Part shown: positions 20,640 through 29,165 of the stretch, in pieces | Layout of the letters: the number at the start of each line of letters is the position of its first letter | How positions within the stretch are numbered: the stretch's first letter is position 1 | Notes under the pieces: generated by a model | What the model saw: the letters and a program-made list of their open reading frames with translations, nothing else | Told to the model about the DNA's origin: nothing | The model's database searches: none | IMG/VR virus record: IMGVR_UViG_3300001979_000003 | Coordinates: 1-44,135 of that record | Length of the DNA stretch: 44,135 nucleotides | Source of the DNA: a virus | Strand: one strand, 5' to 3' | Position numbers and translations under genes: made by a program

Positions 20640-22502
20640 ATGGGCAACGTCATCTCGCTTATGCGCGACAGCTTGACGAGCTTGGTTTCCCGCATGGGAA
20701 CCGACCGGGATAAGGCGGCAACGACCTTCTACACTCAGCCGATCCTTTCCGACGAGCAGATCATCGCGGCCTATCGCGGTTCCTGGCTGCCGAGGAAGAT
20801 CGTCGATATCCCGGCCCTCGACAGTTGCCGCAAATGGCGGAATTGGCAGGCCGATGAAAAGCAGATCGAGGCGATCGAGGCGGAGGAAAAGCGCCTGAAC
20901 GTCAAGGGCAAGGTTCTTGAGGCATCCAAGAAGGCTCGGCTATTCGGCGGCGCTGCGCTGCTGATCGGTACCGGCGATGTTGATCCGTCGCTGCCGTTGG
21001 AGCCCGATAAGGTAGGAAAACAGGGCCTGCAATATCTTACGGTCATGACGCGCCGGCATCTTGCCGCTGGAGAGGTTGATCGAGACGTAGCCTCGGAATG
21101 GTACGGCAAGCCGAAGTATTACACAGTCAGCACGGCCGACGGCACGCAGATCCAAGTCCACCCGTCGCGCCTCGTGCTCTTCAACGGCGCCATGGTGCCC
21201 GATGAGGATTTCGGTTTCGCCCTTACCAACGGCTGGGGCGAAAGCGTGCTGGTTGCCGCCCTCGATGCGATCAAGAACTCGGACGCCACGGCGGGCAACA
21301 TCGCGTCGCTGATCTTCGAGGCGAAGGTCGACGTCATCAAGGTCCCGAACTTCTCGGCAAACATCGGCAATCAAGCCTATGAGGATGCTGTGCTGCGTCG
21401 CTACTCGCTGGCGAACACGATCAAGGGCATCAATGGGACGCTTATCCTCGACGCGGAGGAGGAATACGACAGCAAGAGCGCGCAGCTCGGCGGACTGACC
21501 GACATTCTCATGGCGTTCATGCAGATCGTCTCGGGCGCCGCCGATATCCCGGTGACCCGCCTTCTAGGGCAATCTCCGGCGGGTATGAACGCCACGGGCG
21601 AGAGCGACATGAAAAACTATCATGATCGCATCCAGTCCATGCAGGAGTTGGAAATGTCGCCGGCCATGGCGCGGTTGGATGAGTGCATCATCCGATCGGC
21701 CACTGGCGCGCGCGATCCCTCCGTCTACTATGCGTGGGCTCCGCTGGAGCAGATGAGCGAGAAGGACAAGGCTGACATCTTCAAGACCAAGGCCGATGCG
21801 GCTCGCCAGCTTATTGGATCAGCCAGCGGGCAGGAGATCATTCCGCGAGAGGCTCTTTCCGACGCCCTCGTCAACGCCTTCGTCGAGGACGGTTCACTGC
21901 CAGGGCTTGAGGCAGCTATCGAAGAGTTCGGCACCCTTGCCGAAAACGCGCCGACAGAGGAAGAGATCGCCGCCGCAGCCGCTGCGCAGCAAAACCAGCA
22001 GCAGAACGGCCAGCAGCGCCAGCAGGCACAGGACGCTGAGCCCAAGTCGCTCTATGTCAGCCGCAAGGTCATGAACGCCGCCGATCTCATCGCATGGGCC
22101 AAGGGGCAGGGCTTTGCCACCACACTGCCGGCCGACGAGCTGCATGTAACCGTCATGTATTCGCCCACCGCCGTCGACTGGATGGAAGCAGGGCAAGACG
22201 CTTGGAACGATGACGGCACGCTCCTGATACCGCCCGGTGGCCCGCGCGTCGTCTCGCAGTTCGGTCAAGGCGCCATCGTGATCGAGTTCGCCTCTGCCGC
22301 GCTGTCATGGCGCCACGAGGAACTGAAGCGCATCGGTGCCCAGCCGACCTATCCGCAGTACTCGCCGCACATCACGTTCACGTATCAGCCCGGCGATGTC
22401 GATATCGGCAATGTCGAGCCGTACCGCGGCGCAATCGAGTTTGGGCCGGAGATATTCGCAGAGGTCAAACAGGATTGGGCCGAAGGGATCGGCGAGGAGT
22501 AG
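20640..22502 (+). CDS. Portal protein (DUF1073) fused to an Acb1-like 2H phosphodiesterase
   Basis: The product is 620 residues from ATG 20640 (GAGG 5 nt upstream, partly inside the terL stop). Residues about 1-445 are a DUF1073-type portal (SWLPRKIVDIPALDSCRKWR, RLVLFNGAMVPD, PVTRLLGQSPAGMNATGESD), the dodecameric DNA gate of the head. A Gln-rich linker (about 452-466) follows. Residues 469-620 carry two H-x-T motifs, ELHVTVMYS (His502) and SPHITFTY (His577, Thr579), the 2H phosphodiesterase signature of Acb1, which hydrolyses cyclic oligonucleotides made by CBASS defence. Family names already link this N-terminal domain with Acb1. Confidence 0.88.
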   Translation: MGNVISLMRDSLTSLVSRMGTDRDKAATTFYTQPILSDEQIIAAYRGSWLPRKIVDIPALDSCRKWRNWQADEKQIEAIEAEEKRLNVKGKVLEASKKARLFGGAALLIGTGDVDPSLPLEPDKVGKQGLQYLTVMTRRHLAAGEVDRDVASEWYGKPKYYTVSTADGTQIQVHPSRLVLFNGAMVPDEDFGFALTNGWGESVLVAALDAIKNSDATAGNIASLIFEAKVDVIKVPNFSANIGNQAYEDAVLRRYSLANTIKGINGTLILDAEEEYDSKSAQLGGLTDILMAFMQIVSGAADIPVTRLLGQSPAGMNATGESDMKNYHDRIQSMQELEMSPAMARLDECIIRSATGARDPSVYYAWAPLEQMSEKDKADIFKTKADAARQLIGSASGQEIIPREALSDALVNAFVEDGSLPGLEAAIEEFGTLAENAPTEEEIAAAAAAQQNQQQNGQQRQQAQDAEPKSLYVSRKVMNAADLIAWAKGQGFATTLPADELHVTVMYSPTAVDWMEAGQDAWNDDGTLLIPPGGPRVVSQFGQGAIVIEFASAALSWRHEELKRIGAQPTYPQYSPHITFTYQPGDVDIGNVEPYRGAIEFGPEIFAEVKQDWAEGIGEE

Positions 22503-22506
22503 GCGG

Positions 22507-22683
22507 TTACTTCTGCCCCTTCTTTTCGTCCTGCCCTAAGACTGAGCCAGCTAAGCGCGCGGCGTCGGCCTTCGTTGGCTTCTTCCGGCCACTGAGAATG
22601 TCAGATGCGAGCGTCGAAAGCTTGGGGCTTGATTGCTTCTTCGGCGCAGGCTTTGCGGGTGGCTTTGTCGGCTTCTTTACCAT
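22507..22683 (-). CDS. Lys/Pro-rich antisense protein, 58 aa
   Basis: AGGAGGAG lies 4-5 nt before ATG 22683. The N-terminus is Lys/Pro-rich (MVKKPTKPPAKPAPKKQSS) and the rest is a basic helix (LSTLASDILSGRKKPTKADA). Similar proteins occur antisense at this place in rhizobial phages. The basic N-terminus suggests nucleic acid or capsid binding; function unknown. Confidence 0.72.
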   Translation of the reverse strand: MVKKPTKPPAKPAPKKQSSPKLSTLASDILSGRKKPTKADAARLAGSVLGQDEKKGQK

Positions 22684-22759
22684 GAACTCCTCCTTGGGGT
22701 TGCGCAGATATTGACGCATACGATCAACCAAGAGTCGAGTCCGGACTAAGGAAAATGCC

Positions 22760-23890
22760 ATGAATTTCGCAGACGCTGTAACCGTCGCGGGAACGCGCCG
22801 GCGTGATGACGGCTACCTTGTCGCTGACGCCCGGATCGCTCGCACCGGCATCCAGACTTATCTCGGCTCCGAGGTCGGCAAGCCCGATATGGGTATGGTC
22901 CGCGTGTATCGCCCGGGCTCGGAAGTCTTCGCCGATGACACGATGAAGAGCGCGGCTCACCGGCCGGTAACGAATGATCACCCGCCGGAAATGGTCACGT
23001 CCGACAACTGGAAGAAATATGCCATCGGTCAGACTGGCGACGAAATCACTGGCGAAGACATTTATATTCGCGTGCCCCTGATGGTGAGCGATGAAGCCGC
23101 CATCAAGGATATCGAGGCCGGTAAGCAGGAGCTGTCTGCCGGCTATACCTGCGATCTCGATTTCACAGCTGGTACCACGCTGGCGGGCGACGCCTACGAC
23201 GCTGTTCAACGCAATATCCGCATCAACCACGTTGCTGTCGTGCAGCGCGGTCGTGCGGGATCAAACGTCCGCATCGGAGATGGTGCGGCGGCATGGGGCG
23301 CGGCCCCGATCACAACTGACCATCATCCTACGAAGGAGAAGGACATGACCCTGAAGACGGTTACCGTCGACGGCATCCCGGTTGAAGTGACCGACCAGGG
23401 CGCCGCGGTGATTGGCGCGCTGCAGACGCGGCTTGCCGACGCCAATACCAAGTTCGCCGATGCCGCCAAGGAGCACCTGGCGGCCATCGCTGCCAAGGAT
23501 GGCGAACTGGCGAAGAAAGACGCCAAGATTGACGAGCTGCAGGGCAAGATCCTGTCCGACGCCGATCTCGACAAGCGCGTCCAGGCCCGCGCCGACCTGA
23601 TCACCGTCGCCAAGGCGATCGCCAAGGACGTCAAGACCGAAGGCCTGTCGGATGCCGATATCCGCAAGGCTGTCGTCGTCGCCAAGGTCGGTGATGCCGC
23701 CATCGCCGGCAAGACCTCCGCCTATATCGACGCTCGCTTCGATCTCCTCGTCGAGGACGTGAAGAAGACGGACGATCCGCTCGCCAAGGCTCTTGCCGAT
23801 GGCGTTCACTCCACCACCGATGCCGACAAGGCCGTAACCGATGCTTACACGCAGATGGTCGCGGACATGAAGGCAGGTAAGGCCAACTAA
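22760..23890 (+). CDS. DUF2213 prohead protease with C-terminal scaffold
   Basis: The product is 376 residues. Residues about 1-170 match DUF2213 (RRDDGYLVADARIARTGIQT, HRPVTNDHPPEMV, KQELSAGYTCDLDF, INHVAVVQRGRAG), a Ser/His-type prohead protease with His in the NDHPP and INHVAVV blocks and Ser in ELSAGY. Residues about 196-376 are an Ala/Lys/Asp-rich coiled coil typical of scaffolding. A second start at codon 196 could make the scaffold alone. It lies directly upstream of the decoration and capsid genes. Confidence 0.87.
   Translation: MNFADAVTVAGTRRRDDGYLVADARIARTGIQTYLGSEVGKPDMGMVRVYRPGSEVFADDTMKSAAHRPVTNDHPPEMVTSDNWKKYAIGQTGDEITGEDIYIRVPLMVSDEAAIKDIEAGKQELSAGYTCDLDFTAGTTLAGDAYDAVQRNIRINHVAVVQRGRAGSNVRIGDGAAAWGAAPITTDHHPTKEKDMTLKTVTVDGIPVEVTDQGAAVIGALQTRLADANTKFADAAKEHLAAIAAKDGELAKKDAKIDELQGKILSDADLDKRVQARADLITVAKAIAKDVKTEGLSDADIRKAVVVAKVGDAAIAGKTSAYIDARFDLLVEDVKKTDDPLAKALADGVHSTTDADKAVTDAYTQMVADMKAGKAN
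23345..23890 (+). CDS. Nested in-frame scaffold protein (internal start)
   Basis: Within the DUF2213 gene, GAAGGAGAAGGAC precedes an in-frame ATG at 23345, a near-ideal ribosome-binding site inside a coding region. Translation from here gives a 181-residue protein beginning MTLKTVTVDGIPVEVTDQGA that contains only the coiled-coil scaffold. This matches the lambda C/Nu3 arrangement in which excess free scaffold is made from an internal start. Confidence 0.55.
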   Translation: MTLKTVTVDGIPVEVTDQGAAVIGALQTRLADANTKFADAAKEHLAAIAAKDGELAKKDAKIDELQGKILSDADLDKRVQARADLITVAKAIAKDVKTEGLSDADIRKAVVVAKVGDAAIAGKTSAYIDARFDLLVEDVKKTDDPLAKALADGVHSTTDADKAVTDAYTQMVADMKAGKAN

Positions 23891-23903
23891 GGAGACGCCT
23901 ACC

Positions 23904-24383
23904 ATGGCAACCTACCAGACCACCTACACGAATGCTCCTGCCAAGGGTCTGCATGGTCAGATCTCCTCGGAGGAGAAGTGCAACAAGATCAGCCGCACCG
24001 TTGAAGACGCGGCCGGCATCAAATTCGGCGTTCCGGTTCAGCGCGGCACGGGTGACCACGGCGTTGTCGCCATGTCGACTGGCAAGTTTCTCGGCATCAC
24101 GGTCCTCAACCCGGCTGTCCCGCCGAGCGCTGACAATCCGGATGCCTATCCCCAGTACTTCACCGGTGCCTTCATGACGATGGGCGCGATGTACGTCACT
24201 GCCGGCGGCGCTGTCTCGGATGGCGGTGACGTCTACTACAACACCTCGACGGGCCGTTACGTCGGCGCGACGGGAACCAACATCATCGGCCCGCTGCCGG
24301 ACACCTTCTTCGAATCCACCGGCGCGAACGGTGACATCGTGGAAATCTCCGTCGGCCTCCGCCCGGTCACGCCTGCCGCGTAA
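23904..24383 (+). CDS. Head decoration/cement protein (DUF2190-like)
   Basis: AAGGAGA precedes the start by about 10 nt. The product is 159 residues, beta-rich with many Gly/Thr: FGVPVQRGTGDHGVVAMS, FLGITVLNP, DVYYNTSTGRYVG. This pattern and the position between scaffold and capsid fit the structural cement/DUF2190-type family that stabilises the expanded shell. Exact family membership is likely but not certain. Confidence 0.75.
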   Translation: MATYQTTYTNAPAKGLHGQISSEEKCNKISRTVEDAAGIKFGVPVQRGTGDHGVVAMSTGKFLGITVLNPAVPPSADNPDAYPQYFTGAFMTMGAMYVTAGGAVSDGGDVYYNTSTGRYVGATGTNIIGPLPDTFFESTGANGDIVEISVGLRPVTPAA

Positions 24384-24407
24384 CCGAACACGAAAGGACA
24401 CCAGACA

Positions 24408-25382
24408 ATGAACACCATCGTTCGCACGGCCTTTGTCGACGCACAGGCCGCGATGCCCTTCGTGATCGCGCAGGGCCGCAATATCGAGACGCGCATCTAC
24501 CAGCGTCGTTACCCGACCTTCAACTACGGCCTTCATGTGCCCGTGGTGACGGAAGGCAACGAATGGGCGATCGGCACCACGTTCTTCACCGTCGATACGG
24601 CGGGCGACGCGAAGTTCCTCTCCGGCGCCGGTACCGACATGCCCTTCAACCAGGCAACGAAGGACATGGCGAGCCATGACTTCGCGATGATCGGCTCCGG
24701 CTGGGAGTGGAATCTGGAGGAGGTGAACCAGGCTGCGCTCTATAATATCGACCTGAATGGCACCAAGGCTCTCTCGGCCGCGGATAAGGTCGAACGGCTG
24801 CTCAACTCGATCGCCATGATCGGCAGCACCGAAAAGAACTGGACGGGCTTCGTCAACGCTCCCGGCGTATCCCGCGCCGATGTTGCTGCCGACGGTACCG
24901 GTTCCGTCACGTTCTGGTCGGCAAAGACGCCCGATCAGATGCTCCGCGATGTCAACAATCTGCTTTCCAGCGTGCGCGCCAACACGAAGGAAGTTGAGTG
25001 GGCAGACAGTCTGCGCCTGCCGCCGGAAGCTTTCCGCCTGATCGCCACGGCCCGCATGGGCGCCGGCGATGGTACGCTTACCGTGCTGGAGTATCTGCGG
25101 AAGAACAACATCTATACCGCCGAGACGGGCCAGCCGCTCGACATCCAGCCGCTGCGCGAGCTTGCGACGGCCTCCCAGGACGGCGGCGGGCGCATGGTCG
25201 TGTATCGCAAGGATCCGGAAGTCCTGCGCTTCCACCTGCCGATGCCGCGCCGCGTGCTGCAGCCGCGTCAGAAGTCCATCATGGGCTTTGAAACCGGCAT
25301 CATCGCCCGTACCGGCGGGACCGAAGTCCGTCTGCCCGGTGCGATGGCCTACGGCGACGAAATCACCGCTCCGCCGGTCTGA
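24408..25382 (+). CDS. Major capsid protein (DUF2184 type)
   Basis: The product is 324 residues. ARTAFVDAQAAMPFV-like N-terminus, IETRIYQRRYPTFNYGLHVP, a WEWNLEEVNQAALYNIDLNG helix, and C-terminal RFHLPMPRRVLQPRQKS with FETGIIARTGGTEVRLPGAM are characteristic of DUF2184 major capsid proteins with the HK97 fold. AAAGGA lies upstream of the start. It follows the decoration gene by 24 nt. Confidence 0.88.
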   Translation: MNTIVRTAFVDAQAAMPFVIAQGRNIETRIYQRRYPTFNYGLHVPVVTEGNEWAIGTTFFTVDTAGDAKFLSGAGTDMPFNQATKDMASHDFAMIGSGWEWNLEEVNQAALYNIDLNGTKALSAADKVERLLNSIAMIGSTEKNWTGFVNAPGVSRADVAADGTGSVTFWSAKTPDQMLRDVNNLLSSVRANTKEVEWADSLRLPPEAFRLIATARMGAGDGTLTVLEYLRKNNIYTAETGQPLDIQPLRELATASQDGGGRMVVYRKDPEVLRFHLPMPRRVLQPRQKSIMGFETGIIARTGGTEVRLPGAMAYGDEITAPPV

Positions 25383-25397
25383 TAGGAGGATCATCCC

Positions 25398-25871
25398 ATG
25401 AAGGTGACCAACACCAGCAAAGCCGTGCAGGGCGTCCATACCTTGCACGGCGTCGCCTATATCCACCCGGGCGACACTCGCGAACTGGTTTTGAGCGAAA
25501 GCCAAGCCAAGCGCGCAGACCGCCTTCCGTTCATCGAACTCGATGGCGATCCGGTTGAGGATCCGGCTCCATCCTTCTCGGTTTCGACCGATGGAAAGGA
25601 CGGCGTCTATATCCCGGCCGCCGAATTCAACGGCCTTCGAGAAGCTTTCGATAATCTCGGTCAGGAGAACAAGGCTCTCCGCCAGCGCATCGCCGAGCTG
25701 GAAGGCAATGGCGGTCAGCAGGCCAAGACGATCGACGAGGTTCTCGCGCTTGCCGACGATGGTACCCACTTCAAGACCTTCGAGGCGGAAGCCAAGAAGA
25801 TCCTGGGCGATGCCACTCCCGGCACGAAAGACGAGATCATCGCAGCTCTCAAGGCCAAGCAGACTGCATAA
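25398..25871 (+). CDS. Head-associated protein with coiled coil and LEM/HeH-like C-terminus
   Basis: The product is 157 residues. The N-terminal part (NTSKAVQGVHTLHGVAYIHP) looks like a small beta domain common to capsid-adjacent proteins. Residues about 75-115 form a coiled coil (NLGQENKALRQRIAELEGN). The C-terminal FKTFEAEAKKILG then GTKDEIIAALKAKQ resembles a HeH/LEM helix-extended-helix motif found in phage head genes. AGGAGG lies about 8 nt before the start. Role in head-tail joining is inferred from position. Confidence 0.72.
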   Translation: MKVTNTSKAVQGVHTLHGVAYIHPGDTRELVLSESQAKRADRLPFIELDGDPVEDPAPSFSVSTDGKDGVYIPAAEFNGLREAFDNLGQENKALRQRIAELEGNGGQQAKTIDEVLALADDGTHFKTFEAEAKKILGDATPGTKDEIIAALKAKQTA

Positions 25872-25880
25872 CCAATAACT

Positions 25881-25896
25881 CGGCGGGAAACCGCCG
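25881..25896 (+). promoter_or_regulatory. Intercistronic GNRA hairpin after the capsid genes
   Basis: CGGCGG-GAAA-CCGCCG is a perfect 6-bp stem with a GAAA tetraloop in the 51-bp gap between the capsid-adjacent gene and the connector gene. No U-tract follows, so it is more likely an mRNA stability element than a terminator. Confidence 0.5.
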
Positions 25897-25922
25897 GGTC
25901 ATCCTTCCTTCGGAGAGTAGAT

Positions 25923-26420
25923 ATGGCTGGCTATGGATCGAACGAGGCGTTTCGTGCTTACGCGGCCGACGCCGGCTATATCATCCCCGATGGAACGAGC
26001 GATGCCGATATCGCCGCAGCGCGCCAACGCGGCTCTATCGTGATCGATCGGTATGAAATGAAGTTCAGCGGCACCCGCACCGGTGGGTTCCAACAGGAGC
26101 GCGCATGGCCGCGCACCGGGGCGACAACCTATTACGGCGAAGCAATCCCTTCGGATGTCATCCCGGCCGCGATCGTCAACGCAAGCTACGAGGCGGCATT
26201 CCTCGAGGTGACCAACCCTGGAAGTCTCTTGCCGGTGATCACGCCGGGCGCGGCGGTGAAGCGGGAGAAAATCGGTCAGCTTGAGGTGGAGTACCAGCAG
26301 ACGCCATCGAGTGCGACGGTGGATGATCTGGTGAGGTTGGCAACGCCAATCGTCACGATCATCGAGGGGATGCTCTGGCTCTACTTGCGGCCATGCCTGC
26401 CCGGGATATTAGCCGTGTGA
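25923..26420 (+). CDS. Head-tail connector, DnaT-like family
   Basis: The product is 165 residues. It begins MAGYGSNEAFRAYAADAGYI and contains ARQRGSIVIDRYEMKFSGTR, ERAWPRTGATTYYGEAIPSD and a helix IPAAIVNASYEAAFLEV. This matches phage proteins annotated as DnaT-like; structurally they are head-tail adaptor (gp6-like) proteins, which the position supports. Its 3' end is overlapped by an antisense gene. Confidence 0.78.
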   Translation: MAGYGSNEAFRAYAADAGYIIPDGTSDADIAAARQRGSIVIDRYEMKFSGTRTGGFQQERAWPRTGATTYYGEAIPSDVIPAAIVNASYEAAFLEVTNPGSLLPVITPGAAVKREKIGQLEVEYQQTPSSATVDDLVRLATPIVTIIEGMLWLYLRPCLPGILAV

Positions 26421-26608
26421 TGAGTGCGAGCACGCTTAGCAGCGAGCTCGATCACGTAATCCTCCGCTGCATCCGCAAGCGTGAGTGCAATTGCCCCCTC
26501 ACTGAACCCTCGGGAGCGAAGTTGCTCAAACATATTGCTCATTGCGGTCTCGACAAGCTTGCGGCAGTCAGCATTCCGAGCCTCACGGCGAAGTTCTAGT
26601 TCGCTCAT
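26381..26608 (-). CDS. Antisense helical protein, 75 aa
   Basis: GAGGGT lies about 9 nt before ATG 26608 on the minus strand. The product is helical and acidic (MSELELRREARNADCRKLVE, then FSEGAIALTLADAAEDYVIE). It has sensible amphipathic helices and no competing plus-strand gene, but overlaps the connector gene end by 40 bp. A moron-like single gene of unknown function. No feature is seen in 26609-26697 except the ribosome-binding site of the next gene. Confidence 0.65.
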   Translation of the reverse strand: MSELELRREARNADCRKLVETAMSNMFEQLRSRGFSEGAIALTLADAAEDYVIELAAKRARTHHTANIPGRHGRK

Positions 26609-26697
26609 AATCAGGTACCCTCAGTAAAGAAGGTACTTTGCCATCGTTTCAGATCTAGCAAATACGGCAAATGACTGAGGTCATATAGGAGAATGCG

Positions 26698-27060
26698 ATG
26701 GCAAACGCTCTCTACACCCGCCTGCAGGCCACAGCCCAGCGCCTGATTGCGAAATACGGGCAGAGCGGCACGGTAAAGCGCTTCGCTCCTCCCGATCCGG
26801 TCTTGGGCGGCGATGGCACCGTTACGCCGTATCCGGCAAAGCTCGCGCCGATGACTTACGACCAGCGCTACGTCGACGGATCAACGATCCTCGCCAATGA
26901 CCGGCAAGTCTACATCTCATCGGTCGGGCTCGCGATCGTGCCCCAGGTTGGTGACATCGTGACGGCCGGCGGCGTGGACTATCACGTCGTCAATGCCGAT
27001 CCGAATAACTATGACGGCGTGACGAATGTCGTCTTCATCGTCCAGGGGCGATTAGCATGA
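26698..27060 (+). CDS. Head closure / head-tail joining protein, 120 aa
   Basis: AGGAGA lies about 6 nt before ATG 26698. The product is beta-rich with AKYGQSGTVKRFAPPDP, ILANDRQVYISSVGLAIVPQ and GDIVTAGGVDYHVVNADP; the low GxVTxGGxDYxVV pattern is typical of SPP1 gp16-like head closure proteins. It overlaps the next gene by 4 nt. Confidence 0.72.
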   Translation: MANALYTRLQATAQRLIAKYGQSGTVKRFAPPDPVLGGDGTVTPYPAKLAPMTYDQRYVDGSTILANDRQVYISSVGLAIVPQVGDIVTAGGVDYHVVNADPNNYDGVTNVVFIVQGRLA

Positions 27061-28103
27061 ACCTTGACGAACTGCTCGCCAAGTATGAGCCCCGTGTTGC
27101 CCAAGCGTTTCGCGAGGCGATCGAGACCATCAAATCGGCCGTCGTGCTCAAGGCCATCATCGAGCGCCTGGAGCGTGGTGACATCACCGGCGCCGTCGAT
27201 GCTATCCAGGTCGAGCCGGAGGCCTTTGCCAATCTTGAACTGGCGTTGCGCGAGGCGTTCAACGCCGGCGGCGTTAATATGGTGCAAAGCCTTCCATCGC
27301 TCGTGTCGCCAGATGGGACCCGCGTCCTTTTTCAGTTCGGCGTCCGAAATTTGGAAGCCGAGCGGTTGATCCGAGAGCAGTCCTCGACATTGGTGAAGAA
27401 CATCACCGAAGATCAGCGGCAAGCGCTCCGCTCGGCGTTCGAGACCGGGCTTGCTGCAGGTAAGAACCCGACGGCAACAGCGCTGGACGTTGTGGGCCGC
27501 GTGAACCGGGTGACGGGCAGGCGGGAGGGCGGGACGATCGGCCTCAACTCTCGACAGGTCGATTTCATCTATGGTGAGAACGGCGCTCAAGGCAATCTGC
27601 TCTCCGGCGATCCGGAGCGGATGAGGCGCTACCTCGATCTAAAGACGAGGGACAAGCGGTTTGATCGTTCGGTCTTGCTTGCCATCAAGGAGGGGCGGCC
27701 GGTCGATCCGGATATGGTCACGAAGATCATTGGGCGCCTGAATGACAAGAACCTGCAGCTTCGCGGCGAAACGATCGGGCTCGAGGAAACGAGGAAGGCT
27801 CTCTTTTCGGTCCGTGACAACGCCATTCGCCAGCAGATCGATTCCGGCAAGATCGATGCGGATCTCGTCACCAAGACATGGAAGCGTTCGCCGGCCGATC
27901 ATCCACGCTTACAGCACACAATGATCAGCGGCACGTCTGTTCAGCTCGATCAGCCGTTCACGATGCCTGACGGCACGCAACTGATGTATCCGCATGACCC
28001 GGACGCTCCGGCGCGGCATACCCTTGGCTGCCATTGCCGAGTTGAGTATTCCGTAGACTATATCGCTGCTGGGCTTCGCCGGTACCGGGCGAGGGCTGCC
28101 TGA
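27057..28103 (+). CDS. Mu F-like minor head / head morphogenesis protein
   Basis: The product is 348 residues. The long helical N-terminal half (residues 1-150) is followed by LNSRQVDFIYGENGAQGNLL, a TKTWKRSPADHPRLQHTMIS block and a C-terminal HTLGCHCRVEYSVDY (Cys-x-Cys), the signature of Mu F-like minor head proteins. In most phages this gene follows the portal; here it lies after the head closure gene, an unusual position. It probably binds the portal inside the head and may be injected. Confidence 0.8.
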   Translation: MNLDELLAKYEPRVAQAFREAIETIKSAVVLKAIIERLERGDITGAVDAIQVEPEAFANLELALREAFNAGGVNMVQSLPSLVSPDGTRVLFQFGVRNLEAERLIREQSSTLVKNITEDQRQALRSAFETGLAAGKNPTATALDVVGRVNRVTGRREGGTIGLNSRQVDFIYGENGAQGNLLSGDPERMRRYLDLKTRDKRFDRSVLLAIKEGRPVDPDMVTKIIGRLNDKNLQLRGETIGLEETRKALFSVRDNAIRQQIDSGKIDADLVTKTWKRSPADHPRLQHTMISGTSVQLDQPFTMPDGTQLMYPHDPDAPARHTLGCHCRVEYSVDYIAAGLRRYRARAA

Positions 28104-28549
28104 TGGCCACGCTCTCTTTCGCGGCGCAGGTTGCCGGATGGGCTGAAAAGGTGCCCGAGGCAGTTGAGGCAGTTCGCAATCAGAGTGCCGCCGATGTCGT
28201 GAAGGAAATGCAGACGCTTACGACTGAAGGCGGGAGAATGCCCTTTAAGACCGGGTTTCTTTGGGCCTCTTTGATGGCGTCGACGTCGGCAATGCCTTCG
28301 ATCAATCGCAATGCTAAACCGGGCGACGGACAGGCATATAGCTTCGATTTCTCGACTGTAGAGGCCGTGATCGCCGGGGCATCGCTCGATGAAACCCTCT
28401 ATTTCGGCTACACCGCGGCTTATGCCGGTTATCAGGAATACGGCGCCAACGGCAGACCACCGGCAGCATTCGTGCGGTCAGCGGTCCAGAATTGGGATCA
28501 GCACGTCAATCGCAATGCTGAGAAGGTTCGGAAGGCATTTGGCCTGTAG
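28103..28549 (+). CDS. HK97 gp10-like neck/tail-completion protein
   Basis: The product is 148 residues. It contains AVEAVRNQSAADVVKEMQTL, a MPFKTGFLWASLMASTSAMP segment, and the C-terminal YTAAYAGYQEYGANGRPPAA followed by FVRSAVQNW. The YAxYxEyGt...PxxFVR pattern is that of gp10-like neck or minor tail proteins. One-base stop/start overlap with the gene before (TGATG). Confidence 0.78.
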   Translation: MATLSFAAQVAGWAEKVPEAVEAVRNQSAADVVKEMQTLTTEGGRMPFKTGFLWASLMASTSAMPSINRNAKPGDGQAYSFDFSTVEAVIAGASLDETLYFGYTAAYAGYQEYGANGRPPAAFVRSAVQNWDQHVNRNAEKVRKAFGL

Positions 28550-28721
28550 CCGCCTCCATCTTCATCATGAGTGTCATCTGATACGTGAAGAGCGCCAGGC
28601 GAGCCGCCTTTAGCGTGTTGTTGCCGAACTCTGTCGCCCCTTCCTCGCGGGCGAGCATAAGCCATGCGTTGTGCAGAGCTTCATGAACCTCGCGATCCGA
28701 CAGTGGCGGTTTTTCAGACAT
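28506..28721 (-). CDS. Antisense helical protein, 71 aa
   Basis: Start at ATG 28721; upstream GGTG is a weak ribosome-binding site. MSEKPPLSDREVHEALHNAW, then MLAREEGATEFGNNTLKAAR: two amphipathic helices and a polar tail. Its 3' end overlaps the gp10-like gene by 44 bp. Function unknown; another moron-like insertion. Confidence 0.6.
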   Translation of the reverse strand: MSEKPPLSDREVHEALHNAWLMLAREEGATEFGNNTLKAARLALFTYQMTLMMKMEAATGQMPSEPSQHCD

Positions 28722-28736
28722 AGGTAGCACCGATAC

Positions 28737-29162
28737 ATGGCGACCACGACCGACGCAATCATCTTCGATGCCTTGCAGGCGCATTTGCGGACGATGCCTA
28801 ATGTCCTGCCGATCGCCGGGCCGAACATTACTTTCCCGGCTGCAGGACAAACGAAACCCGAGAAGTTTCTCAAGCTCGACTTCCTGCCCAACAGGACGAG
28901 GCAGATCACCCTTGGTGACGATCCACAGCAGAAGATCGGCCTATTGCAGGTGTCCGTCATGTGGCCCGTCGGAAAGGGCATTCTCGACGCCGTGGAGACC
29001 ACTGGCGCGATCATCAACCGCTTCAAGAACCAAGTCCTATTCGCCTCTGGCGTGAAGATCACGATCAGCAGCGAGCCGTGGGCCGCAAGCCCAATTCAAG
29101 ACGAGGACCGGCTCAATATCCCGGTCACCGTTCCTTACATCGCCTTTGAACCGGAGACCTGA
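28737..29162 (+). CDS. Tail terminator protein
   Basis: The product is 141 residues. The FLPNRTRQITLGDDPQQKIG, LLQVSVMWPVGKGI and PVTVPYIAFEP segments follow the phage tail terminator (DUF4128-like) pattern, a hexameric cap that stops tail-tube growth. Position between the neck and tail-tube genes agrees. Confidence 0.8.
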   Translation: MATTTDAIIFDALQAHLRTMPNVLPIAGPNITFPAAGQTKPEKFLKLDFLPNRTRQITLGDDPQQKIGLLQVSVMWPVGKGILDAVETTGAIINRFKNQVLFASGVKITISSEPWAASPIQDEDRLNIPVTVPYIAFEPET

Positions 29163-29165
29163 CCC

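Noticed and set aside
23631-25769. A 712-codon minus-strand open frame over the capsid genes
   Set aside because: It runs antisense through the DUF2213, decoration and capsid genes; the composition is typical of a reverse-frame shadow in GC-rich DNA.
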